A stretch of DNA of 58,314 nucleotides from Prevotella sp. Its GTDB lineage: Bacteria > Bacteroidota > Bacteroidia > Bacteroidales > Bacteroidaceae. Positions 10,494 through 18,129 of the stretch are shown here, in pieces (the first letter of the stretch is position 1; every line of letters starts with the position of its first letter). A program made the position numbers and the translations under genes. The stretch spans positions 1 to 58,314 of the forward strand of contig JAFZSR010000083.1 of NCBI GenBank assembly GCA_017619275.1, written 5' to 3'. The notes under the pieces are model-generated. The model was not told where the DNA came from, did no database searches, and was given only the letters and a program-made list of their open reading frames with translations.

Positions 10494-11330
10494 ATGAAAT
10501 ATAACGTTTTTTCCCGTCTCCAAAACCACTTAATCCCCTCCCTCATTGGGAGGGGCTCGGGGGTGGGCCTTCTTGTCATGTTCTTCTTGTTGTGTGCATG
10601 CAGCAGCAGTGACGAAGATGACGACAACGACAATGGACTTGTCACCAGCAGTTCCACTTTTATGGCACAGGAGAAACCCTCATGGCAGGTAGACCAGAGC
10701 GCCAACCAGCAGAGCCCGCAGTGGACGTCGCCCGACCCGTCGCAGTATGAGAACAAGATGATTGTCATGGTGCGTCTACAAGAAGAACTGGTGCCTTTCT
10801 CTACCGACGACGACCTGATGGCTGTGATAGTAGGCAACGAGTGCCGTGCCCTCTCCACGCGTGATGGCAACGCACAAAAGGTTTACTTCGTCCTTAATGT
10901 ACATGGCAACGCCGCCGACATTTCCGAAGATTTCGTCCTGTGCTACTATAGCGGTGGCCTCAAGCAGCTCTTCATGCGCCGTGCACCGGACAACAGCTAT
11001 TTCAACGAGCGCACCTTGGGCATCGACAGCGATTTCTCGCCAGAGTTTACCGAAGGCTCCACGAAGTATCCCATCAAGACCAAGCTCACCGTCAACCTCG
11101 GCTTGATGGATAACAGGAGCATCGGCACCGAACAAGATGTTGTGGGCGTCTTTGTGGGTGACGAGTGCCGTGGAGTAGGCAAGGTGGGCAAGCCGTTCAC
11201 CGTCTTTTCCAATAGTTCAGGCGAGCAGGGCGAACTGCGCTTCTACAGCTCGGCAGAGAAAGGCGTCTTCACTGCCAACAAGAAGCTGACGCTAACAGGA
11301 GACCCCCAAACCATCACATTCGAATTTTAA
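10494..11330 (+). CDS. Lipoprotein with two copies of a module shared with the giant protein
   Basis: A 278-residue predicted lipoprotein. The lipobox LCAC gives Cys36 as the likely lipidated residue, followed by an acidic SSSDEDDDND linker. Two tandem beta modules follow, each with a D-x-hydrophobic-A/G-V-x-V-G-N/D-ECR signature (LMAVIVGNECRAL and VVGVFVGDECRGVG). Related motifs occur near the C-terminus of the upstream 3401-residue protein. It starts 67 bp after that gene and ends 11 bp before the fimbrillin-like gene, so cotranscription is likely. Residues 14-26 of the signal peptide are encoded by a GC-rich palindromic repeat (10535-10570). No shorter start would leave a working signal peptide. 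Function is unknown; a surface-complex partner of the giant protein is the simplest reading. Confidence 0.75.
   Translation: MKYNVFSRLQNHLIPSLIGRGSGVGLLVMFFLLCACSSSDEDDDNDNGLVTSSSTFMAQEKPSWQVDQSANQQSPQWTSPDPSQYENKMIVMVRLQEELVPFSTDDDLMAVIVGNECRALSTRDGNAQKVYFVLNVHGNAADISEDFVLCYYSGGLKQLFMRRAPDNSYFNERTLGIDSDFSPEFTEGSTKYPIKTKLTVNLGLMDNRSIGTEQDVVGVFVGDECRGVGKVGKPFTVFSNSSGEQGELRFYSSAEKGVFTANKKLTLTGDPQTITFEF
10535..10570 (+). repeat. GC-rich palindromic repeat (family A) inside a lipoprotein signal peptide
   Basis: CCCCTCCC and GGGAGGGG arms around a short loop, followed by a GGGGGTGGGCCT tail. It lies in frame and encodes IPSLIGRGSGVGL. Related copies occur near 24.5, 26.3, 26.8, 26.9, 27.5, 29.0, 34.6 and 58.2 kb. 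Confidence 0.8.
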
Positions 11331-11341
11331 GATAAACAACT

Positions 11342-12298
11342 ATGACAACCAAAGCTTTTAAGTTTTCCACATTTGCTTTTGTCCTTGCGGCTGGCCTGAT
11401 GACTGCCTGCTCGTCGGACGATGACGACAACAACGTAACACCTCAGGAGGCTCCGCGCCTCATTAGCGTGGAGGTGAGTGAGCAGCCATTGGCCAGCGAA
11501 TCGGCACAAGCCCGCGATGCCGATACAAGAGCCCCCATCACTACCACAGCCACACTCGCTGAGTTTTCTATGCATGGCGTTTATATGAGTACATCATCTA
11601 ATTATACCGTATCTAATTATACCGTTAAAAAGACGAATGAAGTTTGGGGATTAACTCCCGACACGTGGCCTGAGGTAGGCAACAACGATGTACATTTCTA
11701 TGCCCATACAGCTGGTGATTTCTATACCAACAGCGGCAATGCCTATGTTTCTTTTAAAGTCGATGAAAACGCCTTCTCCCAACACGATTTGCTGGTGGCC
11801 GAGAAGACGGTGGCCTACAACACCGACCCTGAAAACGTCGGCAATGTCAGCCTTTACTTCCGTCATGCCTGTGCTGCTGTTGCGTTCAGCGTTAAGATGA
11901 CGAACACCTTGAGCACCAGCCAACTGCTCAATGGAAAAACACTTACGGTCAACAGCATCAAACTCCACAATGTTAGGAATTCGGGTAAATACAATTTCAA
12001 CACCGGTTGGTATGAAGTACAATACCAAAAGATAAACGGAGTAGAGCAAAAGTCCGTTTACACGTTAACCAATAGTGATTTCACCGTTAGCACCGATGCA
12101 CAGCCCCTTTCAAGCAACTATCTTTTTATGATTCCACAAGAACGTGCTGCCAACGGAACTAATGATATGTATCTGGAAGTGAACTACACCTTTCAGGGCC
12201 AAACAAAGACACAAGCCATCATCCCTCTCACCGTCAATTGGGAGGCTGGCAAGGAATATGACATTGAAATCAAACTCGGAACAACGCTCATTCAATAA
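11342..12298 (+). CDS. Fimbrillin-like lipoprotein (Mfa-like family)
   Basis: A 318-residue lipoprotein with lipobox MTAC (Cys23) and an SSDDDDNN linker. The body is beta-rich and resembles Bacteroidales fimbrillin/Mfa-like proteins: a TRAP segment near residue 60, DVHFYAHTAG, a central FRHACAAVAFSVKM strand region, and a C-terminal AGKEYDIEIKLG strand typical of these proteins. Known family members are stalk, tip or anchor subunits of surface fimbriae, matured by proteolysis after lipidation. The gene follows the preceding lipoprotein by 11 bp and its stop codon overlaps the ATG of a 43-codon ORF. AT content rises in the middle of the gene relative to its neighbours. Family-level assignment is fairly sure; its role as structural subunit or accessory is not. 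Confidence 0.75.
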   Translation: MTTKAFKFSTFAFVLAAGLMTACSSDDDDNNVTPQEAPRLISVEVSEQPLASESAQARDADTRAPITTTATLAEFSMHGVYMSTSSNYTVSNYTVKKTNEVWGLTPDTWPEVGNNDVHFYAHTAGDFYTNSGNAYVSFKVDENAFSQHDLLVAEKTVAYNTDPENVGNVSLYFRHACAAVAFSVKMTNTLSTSQLLNGKTLTVNSIKLHNVRNSGKYNFNTGWYEVQYQKINGVEQKSVYTLTNSDFTVSTDAQPLSSNYLFMIPQERAANGTNDMYLEVNYTFQGQTKTQAIIPLTVNWEAGKEYDIEIKLGTTLIQ

Positions 12299-12429
12299 TG
12301 AAGAAGACATATCAAACCCCGTCCATTCTGGTTGTCATGCTGAAAGCGCATACGTCACTATGCGGTTACTCCGTGGAAAGCTACCAAAAGGGTGAGACCC
12401 AAAAGGTAGGCGACAGCGACGAAGAATAA
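12298..12429 (+). CDS. Small ORF, 43 aa, overlapping the fimbrillin-like stop
   Basis: The ATG overlaps the preceding TAA (TAATG), a classic translational-coupling arrangement. The product begins MKKTYQTPSILVVMLKAHTS and ends with an acidic GDSDEE tail. Short Bacteroidales ORFs with an MKKTY-x-x-P-x-x-x-VV-x-L start and acidic end are, to my recollection, often found beside fimbrillin-like genes, but their function is not known to me. It has no signal peptide or membrane segment. The alternative is a chance open frame; the coupling geometry and the pattern of the N-terminus argue against that. Confidence 0.55.
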   Translation: MKKTYQTPSILVVMLKAHTSLCGYSVESYQKGETQKVGDSDEE

Positions 12430-12436
12430 TGAATAA

Positions 12437-13474
12437 TCATTTCTGCCTATAGCTCATATACGTCTGCCATGCTTCCTTGACATTCTCCGTGTTGTACTCA
12501 CCATTAAAGAATGCCGTTTGGCAATCATCGAGGAAGGGTGACCAATTGCCGCAGACGATGCCGTTGTGGGCGATGATGGGCTGAAAGATGCCGCTGTTGT
12601 TGTGCGCACGGTGGCGGTGCTCGGATGGTAACACAATCTCGCGCGACTTGTATCCAATGAGATATTCATCGTAGGGAGGAATCAGCAGGAACTTTCCTGT
12701 CCTGAAACCTCGCGTGCGGCAATTGTCTGTCAAGTAGAAGTCCCGTCCTTTATACTTCTCCACATGAATGGTGTTGCCCAAGAGCGCAATGCCCTTGCGG
12801 CAGTCGCTGATATTCATGCCCGACCACCACACAAAATCTTCCAACGTTGCTGGTTGCCGACTTTGAAAATACTTGCGGGTGAAGTGCATCAAGGCTTCGT
12901 CTCTATCCATCTCCACCTTGTTACCCACCTTATCTGCAGCAACGGCATAGGTGGCTTTCATGGGCAAGAGGTCCCCGCTGCAGAGGGTGCCGGAGAACTC
13001 AGCCATGCGGATATGGTACGACAGGCGATGGTCGTCCATCTGCCAGCCGCTCGCCACCAACGCACTGGCAAAGTACTCTTTCGTCGCACTCCCTTTGTTG
13101 GCAGCGGTCTGAACGAGGAGGTCCCTGACGCGCATCAGTTCCTCGTCGGGAATGGTGATTCGGTTGCTGCTCATCCACCCTTTGGTGACCGCAATGGCCT
13201 TGGGCGCACAAAGGCCAACCATCATCCAATAGTCCTCGGCGGTCACCAGTTGCCAGGTGCCGCGCATCAGGTGCAGACGGATAATCCTCCCGCTGTCGAA
13301 AGCCTCCTTGAAAGCCTTGGCCGATGGTTTGCGTGTCCGCATTTCCACCGCCCATCGCATCAAACGATATTCCTGCGCCTGCATGGCGCCCATGTGGCTC
13401 ACCACCTCGGCAGGGTCACTATACAGGGGCGAAATAAGTTGCTGGTTGAGAAGTCTTATCGCTACAGGATTCAT
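12437..13474 (-). CDS. Winged-helix DNA-binding protein, AlkZ/YcaQ-like
   Basis: A 345-residue protein of the winged-helix family that includes the DNA glycosylases AlkZ and YcaQ. Family hallmarks visible are the N-terminal NQQL, the GAMQAQEYR segment (Gln32 and Gln34 match the Q-x-Q catalytic motif of AlkZ-type glycosylases), IRLHLMRGTWQLVTAEDYWMM, and a C-terminal LLIPPYDEYLIGYKSRE followed by an NGIVCGNW-like segment. Known members unhook interstrand crosslinks or remove bulky alkylated bases. The substrate here cannot be told from sequence. It is transcribed away from the surface operon and converges on its end. A dispersed AT-rich repeat (13502-13567) lies just upstream of its start. Confidence 0.7.
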   Translation of the reverse strand: MNPVAIRLLNQQLISPLYSDPAEVVSHMGAMQAQEYRLMRWAVEMRTRKPSAKAFKEAFDSGRIIRLHLMRGTWQLVTAEDYWMMVGLCAPKAIAVTKGWMSSNRITIPDEELMRVRDLLVQTAANKGSATKEYFASALVASGWQMDDHRLSYHIRMAEFSGTLCSGDLLPMKATYAVAADKVGNKVEMDRDEALMHFTRKYFQSRQPATLEDFVWWSGMNISDCRKGIALLGNTIHVEKYKGRDFYLTDNCRTRGFRTGKFLLIPPYDEYLIGYKSREIVLPSEHRHRAHNNSGIFQPIIAHNGIVCGNWSPFLDDCQTAFFNGEYNTENVKEAWQTYMSYRQK

Positions 13475-13501
13475 GTTTCGCTCGTTTGCGGTAAAGGGCC
13501 G

Positions 13502-13567
13502 AAAAATCTCGTACGAGATTTTTTCAAAAATCGTATGAGATTTTTTAATAAAGCGTTACCAAATTTT
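13502..13567 (+). repeat. Dispersed AT-rich repeat (family F), copy 1
   Basis: Contains CTCGTACGAGATTTTTTC, CGTATGAGATTTTTT and GCGTTACCAAATTT modules. Closely related copies lie at 55489-55558 (same orientation) and 24702-24770 (opposite orientation), each upstream of a gene. This one is about 28 bp upstream of the AlkZ-like start. Confidence 0.75.
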
Positions 13568-13626
13568 TAGAGGGCGTTATCTGTTTCTTGCTGGTCGCCT
13601 CGAAGTGGGTGCAAAGAGTTCAGCTT

Positions 13627-14475
13627 TTAACTCTTGATGATGTTCACGTCCATGCGATTGAAGGGGAACATAAAGCCGCGTTCCTTCAACTCCTGGTAGA
13701 CGGTTTCGTTCATGTAGAAGTAGACGGCCCAGTAGTCGGCGCTCTTGCACCATGTGCGGGTGTTCACCACCACGCCGCTCTCGCCCAGTTGTGAGAGTCC
13801 TATCCAGGGGGCGGCCACCACGGGGCTGTCCTTCACGGGACCTTGTATCACAAGCGGGTTGCGCTGCTGAATCTCGCTGATGGCCTGCTTCACCAGCTCC
13901 AGGTCGGTGCCGTAGGCAAACTGATAGGTGAGGTCTACGCGACGATAGGGCTCGGTGCTGTAGTTCTTCATCGAGCCGGTGGAGAGTCCGCCGTTGGGGA
14001 TGATGATGGTCTGGGCGTCGTTGGTGCGCAAGATGGTGTTGAATATTTGAATCTCCTTCACCGTGCCGGCATATCCCTGCGCCTCGATGTAGTCGCCCAC
14101 CTTGAAGGGTTTGAAGAGCAGAATCATCACGCCGCCGGCGAAGTTCTGCAGCGTGCCGCTCAGCGCCATGCCGATGGCCATGCCAGCCGAGGCGAAGAGG
14201 GCGATGAACGACGAGGTTTCGATGCCAAGGATGGAGATGATGATGATGATGAGCGTGAACCACAGCACCACGTTGACGATGCTCGTGAGGAACGAATAGA
14301 GCGACGAGTCGACCTTGCTGCCTTGCAGCATTTTCACTACCAACTTCTTTACCCACTTGATGAGCCACTTGCCAATGACGAAGACGATGATGGCTACCAA
14401 CAGATTCTTGCAGAACCCCAATGCCCATTGACCCAGCATGCTGTAGGTCTCGGGCGAGAATATTTTGTCTAACAT
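13627..14475 (-). CDS. Small-conductance mechanosensitive channel (MscS family)
   Basis: A 282-residue inner-membrane channel that opens under membrane tension and releases solutes during osmotic downshift. Three hydrophobic helices lie at about 18-38, 61-83 and 87-120. The third is the Gly/Ala-rich pore helix (SFIALFASAGMAIGMALSGTLQNFAGGVMILLFKPF), and the beta domain starts right after it (KVGDYIEAQGYAGTVKEI, then TNDAQTIIIPNGGLSTGSMKNYS). The length is typical of minimal MscS proteins. The C-terminal alpha-beta domain continues to the end without frameshift. Six tandem 66-69-bp repeats lie directly upstream, so its promoter would have to be inside or beyond the array. Assignment is firm. 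Confidence 0.92.
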   Translation of the reverse strand: MLDKIFSPETYSMLGQWALGFCKNLLVAIIVFVIGKWLIKWVKKLVVKMLQGSKVDSSLYSFLTSIVNVVLWFTLIIIIISILGIETSSFIALFASAGMAIGMALSGTLQNFAGGVMILLFKPFKVGDYIEAQGYAGTVKEIQIFNTILRTNDAQTIIIPNGGLSTGSMKNYSTEPYRRVDLTYQFAYGTDLELVKQAISEIQQRNPLVIQGPVKDSPVVAAPWIGLSQLGESGVVVNTRTWCKSADYWAVYFYMNETVYQELKERGFMFPFNRMDVNIIKS

Positions 14476-14518
14476 AATTCCTTTAAAGTTTTAATTAACC
14501 GCAGTGTAGTTCTATTAT

Positions 14519-14928
14519 AACCGCAGATTTCGCAGATGTCACAGATTTTTCATCTGAGTAATCTGTGTAATCTGTGGTTCTGTTTTAACCGCAGATTTCG
14601 CAGATGTCACAGATTTTTCATCTGAGTAATCTGTGTAATCTGTGGTTCTGTTTTTAACCGCAGATTTCGCAGATGTCACAGATTTTTTTATCTGAGTAAT
14701 CTGTGTAATCTGTGGTTCTGTTTTAACCGCAGATTTCGCAGATGTCCCTTTTTTTTTCTGAGTAATCTGTGTAATCTGTGGTTCTGTTTTAACCGCAGAT
14801 TTCGCAGATGTCACTGATTTTTCATCTGAGTAATCTGTGTAATCTGTGGTTCTGTTTTTAACCGCAGATTTCGCAGATGTCACGGATTCTTCATCTGACT
14901 AATCTGCGCAATCTGTGGTTTTTATTGT
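14519..14928. repeat. Tandem array of six 66-69-bp palindromic units
   Basis: Units begin at 14519, 14587, 14656, 14725, 14791 and 14860, each starting AACCGCAGATTTCGCAGATG and ending near AATCTGTGTAATCTGTGGTT. The two ends are inverted repeats of each other, so each unit can form a hairpin. The last unit is the most divergent. A decayed partial unit precedes the array near 14497. The stretch 14476-14930 contains no gene. Confidence 0.9.
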
Positions 14929-14930
14929 GG

Positions 14931-15512
14931 TTATTTTTCTTTCTTCAGCCTTTCGTCGATTTCCTTTCCGCTGATGCCCAGGGCGGCCATGAGCGAATAG
15001 CCCAGCGATTCTTGGCGCAGGGAGGTGGCTATCATAGGCTGCAGGGTGAACAGCGTGGCGCGACATGCAGGGTTGGCCGTCTGAAGCAGCATCCGCTTGG
15101 CGTTGCCGAGTATTGCTTCGGGAGCTACCACCATCAGCGTGTTCAGCTTCGTATGCTGCCCTGCCAGCTGTATCGTTTCGGTCAGCAGTTTCTCTTTGCT
15201 GGCCATGTCTTCCGTCTGCACTGTGGTAATCGAGAACTCTCCTTGTCTTCCCTTGAAAGCTTTTCCATTGAGTTCTTCCTCATAGTGTCCGGGGCAGAAG
15301 TTTGTCAGACGTTTGCTTCCCTTTTCGTGGATGATCACCACCTGTATCTCAGCGTTGCCGTCGCCCAGGCCCCCGTCGAGTGCCAGGCATTCCAGCCACA
15401 GGGCAATGTCGGCCTCGGGCACGCGCCGCTCCAACATCCGCTCGAAGTTCACAATCAGGTTAAATGCGATGCGGTCCACGTATTCCGCATCAACCACAAT
15501 AACGTTTTCCAT
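14931..15512 (-). CDS. Conserved-looking protein of unknown function (193 aa)
   Basis: Not recognised. A 193-residue soluble protein without signal peptide or membrane helix, starting MENVIVVDAEYVDRIAFNLI. The alternating hydrophobic segments VIVVDAEYVD, IQVVIIHEKGSK and TLMVVAPEAILGNAKRMLL suggest an alpha/beta fold with two or three parallel strands. A charged C-terminus ends in DERLKKEK. Codon use matches the neighbours, and long shadow frames on the other strand support a real gene. It lies 139 bp downstream of nrdD on the same strand with a 31-bp inverted repeat between them. It could be a ring-nuclease or host-attachment type protein, but that is only a guess from the fold pattern. Confidence 0.6.
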   Translation of the reverse strand: MENVIVVDAEYVDRIAFNLIVNFERMLERRVPEADIALWLECLALDGGLGDGNAEIQVVIIHEKGSKRLTNFCPGHYEEELNGKAFKGRQGEFSITTVQTEDMASKEKLLTETIQLAGQHTKLNTLMVVAPEAILGNAKRMLLQTANPACRATLFTLQPMIATSLRQESLGYSLMAALGISGKEIDERLKKEK

Positions 15513-15534
15513 CTGTTTTTTTATGTTTTATGGG

Positions 15535-15651
15535 GTGAGAGGTGAGAAGTGATAAGTATGGTTAGTTTGGCTGGCGGCCATGAGGTCTCTCAATTCTAAC
15601 CATACTTATCACCTCTCACCTCTCACTTCTCACTTCTCACTTCTCACTTCT
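15535..15651. repeat. 31-bp inverted repeat plus CTTCTCA tandem copies
   Basis: Arms at 15535-15565 and 15596-15626 match at 30 of 31 positions as an inverted repeat. The right arm runs on into a TTCTCAC tandem (15620-15652) that touches the nrdD stop codon. It could act as a bulky hairpin at the end of nrdD mRNA. Confidence 0.85.
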
Positions 15652-17745
15652 TCATGCTGTTGCGTAGTAGCGGCGGGCAGCCTCCTCCTGTCGGGCTTGC
15701 GAGAAGTTGCTGACGCGCTTCAGGTAGCCGATGATGCGGGTCATGTAGTCGATGTTCTTCGAGTGGCAGTGGGGGCACTCCTTCAGGTAGCGCTTGTCGA
15801 TGTGTCCGCAATCGTTGCAAACGGTGTTGGGGATGTTGAAGGTGAAGTAATTGCAGCCCTCCTTAGCGGCCACGCGCAGCAGCTGCATGTACTGCTCCTT
15901 CGAAAGATGCTCCTCCAGGTTCATGTGCAGGGCTGAGCCGCCAGTGAGGTGCTCGATATAGGGGGCGCCGTGCAGCTTGAACTTGTCGATGACGCTCAGC
16001 GAGTCGTCTTCCACCACATAGAAGTAGGAGTTGTAGCAGTCGCGCGGCACGAAGTATCCGTCCTCGCGGTCCCACTTGGCGTGCTTCACGCCCACGTTCT
16101 CGGCAGGAATCATCTCGCAATTGAACATCACGTCCTTCGTGCGATACTGCTTGTTGTATTTCTCCACCAGGCCGAGGATGCCCTGCACGAAGCGCAGATA
16201 CTGGTTGTTGGGCGTGATGCGCAGCCCCATGAACTCGGCGGCCTCCACCAGACCGTTGATGCCGATGGTGAGATACTGTCGCGAGATGTTGATGTAGCCG
16301 GCGTCGAAGAGGGGCAGCATGCCGTGGGCCTGGAGCTCTTTAAGATTTTCGTTGTAGGCCAGCTGCACCTTGTGGCAGAGGTCGATAACGCTGCCCAGGT
16401 AGTCCAGGTAGTCCAGCTTGTGGTTCACGGCATATTGGATGCAGCGGTTCAGGTTGATGGTGAGCACGCTCTTCGAGCCGGTGCTGACGCCGCCTGCGCC
16501 GAGGGTGTAGCTGAAGCCGTTGTCGGTGATCTCGTTGCGCAGACGGCAGCAGCTGCTGAGTGAGTCGGCGTTGTCGCTCATGTAGGTGAAGAAGCTGTGC
16601 CCCTCGGCATACATCTCGGCGGTGAACTCGCCCCATTCCTTGTCCTTTGGCTCGCCATTCTCGTCGGTGAGCAGGGCCATGGTCTCCACGGGGAAGGTGA
16701 GGAGGGTCTTGGTGCGCTCGTGGTTGAACCACTTCATGAATCGCTTCTGCAGCCAGCTGAGGCCGTCCCAGTCGGGCTTGGAGCCGTCGGGGAAGTAGAA
16801 CTCGCCGAAGATGCTCTCGAAGTAGTAGCGGTCGTAGTAGGCCACGTTCCAGAACACAGCCTGATAGTTGCGGGCGCCGGTGGGCTGGTTCAGCGTGTAG
16901 ACAATCTGCTCGAAGTAGTCGGTGATGACCTTGTCGAGCGTGCGGTGCTTCAGCGAGAGGTCCACCTCTTCGTCGACACGCTTCCAGTAGTCCAGTCCGA
17001 ACTCCTTGCCGATGAAGTAGTTCATGTACATCAGGAACTCGGGCGTGGCGCAGGCGCCGCTGAGCATGGAGCTCACCATGAACACCATGTTCACAAAGCC
17101 GCCGCAGTACGACTTCAGGTTGGTGGGAGCGGTGGAGTTGCCGCCGATAGACTTGGTGCCGCCGATGAGCCAGGGGTACATGGTGATGGAGGCGCAGTAG
17201 TTGGCCAGCGAGGTCTCGTCGTTCTTATATATAAAGTGGTGTGTCAGCTTGTCGATGTATTCGTCGGCCAGCTGCTTGCCGTACATCTTCTTGATGCGGT
17301 CGGTGAGCAGGCGGCGATTCAGGCGGATGAAGTTGCTCTTGGGCAACTCTCCGATGAGAGTGGCAATGTTCTTGTGCTCCACGTTGGCGTTGGCGTCGTA
17401 CTTCGAGCCAGTGGCCGCGTTCATGCTCTCCATATACTCCGAGAGGAACATCATCTTCTCCAGGGTCTCGCGGTCCTCGCTGTGCTCCTGGCGATAGAGG
17501 ATGAACGACTTGGCCACCTGGTAGTGTCCCTCGCGCATCAGCGCCTCCTCCACCTGGTTCTGGATGTCCTCCACGGTGATGTTGTCGTGCATGTCGAGAT
17601 GGTTAAGGATCTTCGACACGGTGGCCAGGTCGGCCGACTGGTTCACGCTTTCAAACGCCTTTACGATGGCGTTCATGATTTTGTCTAACGAAAAACGGTC
17701 TTTCGAACCGTCGCGTTTGGTAATGGTAAAGTTCTTAATTTCCAT
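15652..17745 (-). CDS. nrdD: Anaerobic ribonucleoside-triphosphate reductase (class III)
   Basis: Reduces ribonucleoside triphosphates to deoxyribonucleotides without oxygen, using a glycyl radical. The 697-residue protein has an N-terminal ATP-cone (KRDGSKDRFSLDKI), the central barrel with GGTKSIGGNSTAPTNLKSYCGG and SLSSCCRLRNE, and a C-terminal zinc site with Cys643, Cys646, Cys657 and Cys660. The glycyl radical residue is probably Gly673 in RIIGYLKR; the E. coli-type motif is RVCGY, so this is a variant of it. The activase nrdG, usually adjacent, is not next to it or elsewhere in the window. Upstream is a 5' region with a likely promoter (-7 element CAAAATTA on the + strand at 17859-17866) and duplicated segments that could be regulatory. 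Confidence 0.93.
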   Translation of the reverse strand: MEIKNFTITKRDGSKDRFSLDKIMNAIVKAFESVNQSADLATVSKILNHLDMHDNITVEDIQNQVEEALMREGHYQVAKSFILYRQEHSEDRETLEKMMFLSEYMESMNAATGSKYDANANVEHKNIATLIGELPKSNFIRLNRRLLTDRIKKMYGKQLADEYIDKLTHHFIYKNDETSLANYCASITMYPWLIGGTKSIGGNSTAPTNLKSYCGGFVNMVFMVSSMLSGACATPEFLMYMNYFIGKEFGLDYWKRVDEEVDLSLKHRTLDKVITDYFEQIVYTLNQPTGARNYQAVFWNVAYYDRYYFESIFGEFYFPDGSKPDWDGLSWLQKRFMKWFNHERTKTLLTFPVETMALLTDENGEPKDKEWGEFTAEMYAEGHSFFTYMSDNADSLSSCCRLRNEITDNGFSYTLGAGGVSTGSKSVLTINLNRCIQYAVNHKLDYLDYLGSVIDLCHKVQLAYNENLKELQAHGMLPLFDAGYINISRQYLTIGINGLVEAAEFMGLRITPNNQYLRFVQGILGLVEKYNKQYRTKDVMFNCEMIPAENVGVKHAKWDREDGYFVPRDCYNSYFYVVEDDSLSVIDKFKLHGAPYIEHLTGGSALHMNLEEHLSKEQYMQLLRVAAKEGCNYFTFNIPNTVCNDCGHIDKRYLKECPHCHSKNIDYMTRIIGYLKRVSNFSQARQEEAARRYYATA

Positions 17746-18129
17746 TTTATTATTGGTATGTTGTTTCTCTTTTGCTTCAGCAGGATTGTCCGTTTTGGGA
17801 AACTTTTTTCTTTTTGGTCTTTCGAAAGTTGTCCGTTTCGGAATACGCTATTCGAGTGCAAAATTACAAAATATTCCCGACATGGCAACAATCTTGGCCA
17901 AAAATTTTTTGATTTTTTTTCAAGGGGATGGATTTTTCCCCTTTCGGCAAGTGGCAACTCGGTCGTCTTTTGAGAAGGAAATTTATGGTCACAATTGGCG
18001 GGTGTCACATCTTTATTATATTTATTTAGCTTGTGGAAACAAAGAAAAACGCGTTTTTCCTTTGCTTTTCGCTCGCTTATTCGTACCTTTGCACGCGAAA
18101 TTCAAAAAAAATCGAATAAAATTAGTTTT
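17746..18129. promoter_or_regulatory. Divergent nrdD / glyS intergenic region
   Basis: No gene seen in this 384-bp stretch. On the minus strand a TAATTTTG element (17859-17866) would start nrdD mRNA about 105 nt before its ATG. Inside that leader TTGTCCGTTT occurs twice (17786-17795 and 17829-17838). GGTCTTTCGAA occurs at 17816-17826 and again inside the first nrdD codons (17697-17707). These could be operator or RNA elements. The region is AT-rich compared with its neighbours. Confidence 0.45.
18061..18091 (+). promoter_or_regulatory. glyS promoter
   Basis: TTTG at 18061-18064 and TACCTTTG at 18084-18091 with a 19-bp spacer. The predicted transcript start lies about 32 bp before the ATG at 18130, which supports that start over the in-frame upstream extension to 17995. 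Confidence 0.7.

Noticed and set aside
14539-14883. 114-codon minus-strand frame with repeating TSAKSAVK units
   Set aside because: It is a translation of the tandem palindromic array; the frame survives because most units are a multiple of three long.
14519-14928. CRISPR array
   Set aside because: The units are contiguous repeats with no unique spacers, and no cas genes are present.
17995-18129. 45-codon N-terminal extension of glyS
   Set aside because: The promoter at 18061-18091 lies inside it and the residues are unlike glycyl-tRNA synthetases; the start at 18130 fits both.
17746-18129. T-box, glycine or cobalamin riboswitch before glyS or nrdD
   Set aside because: No T-box sequence, specifier hairpin or conserved riboswitch core could be identified; the stretch is AT-rich with short repeats.
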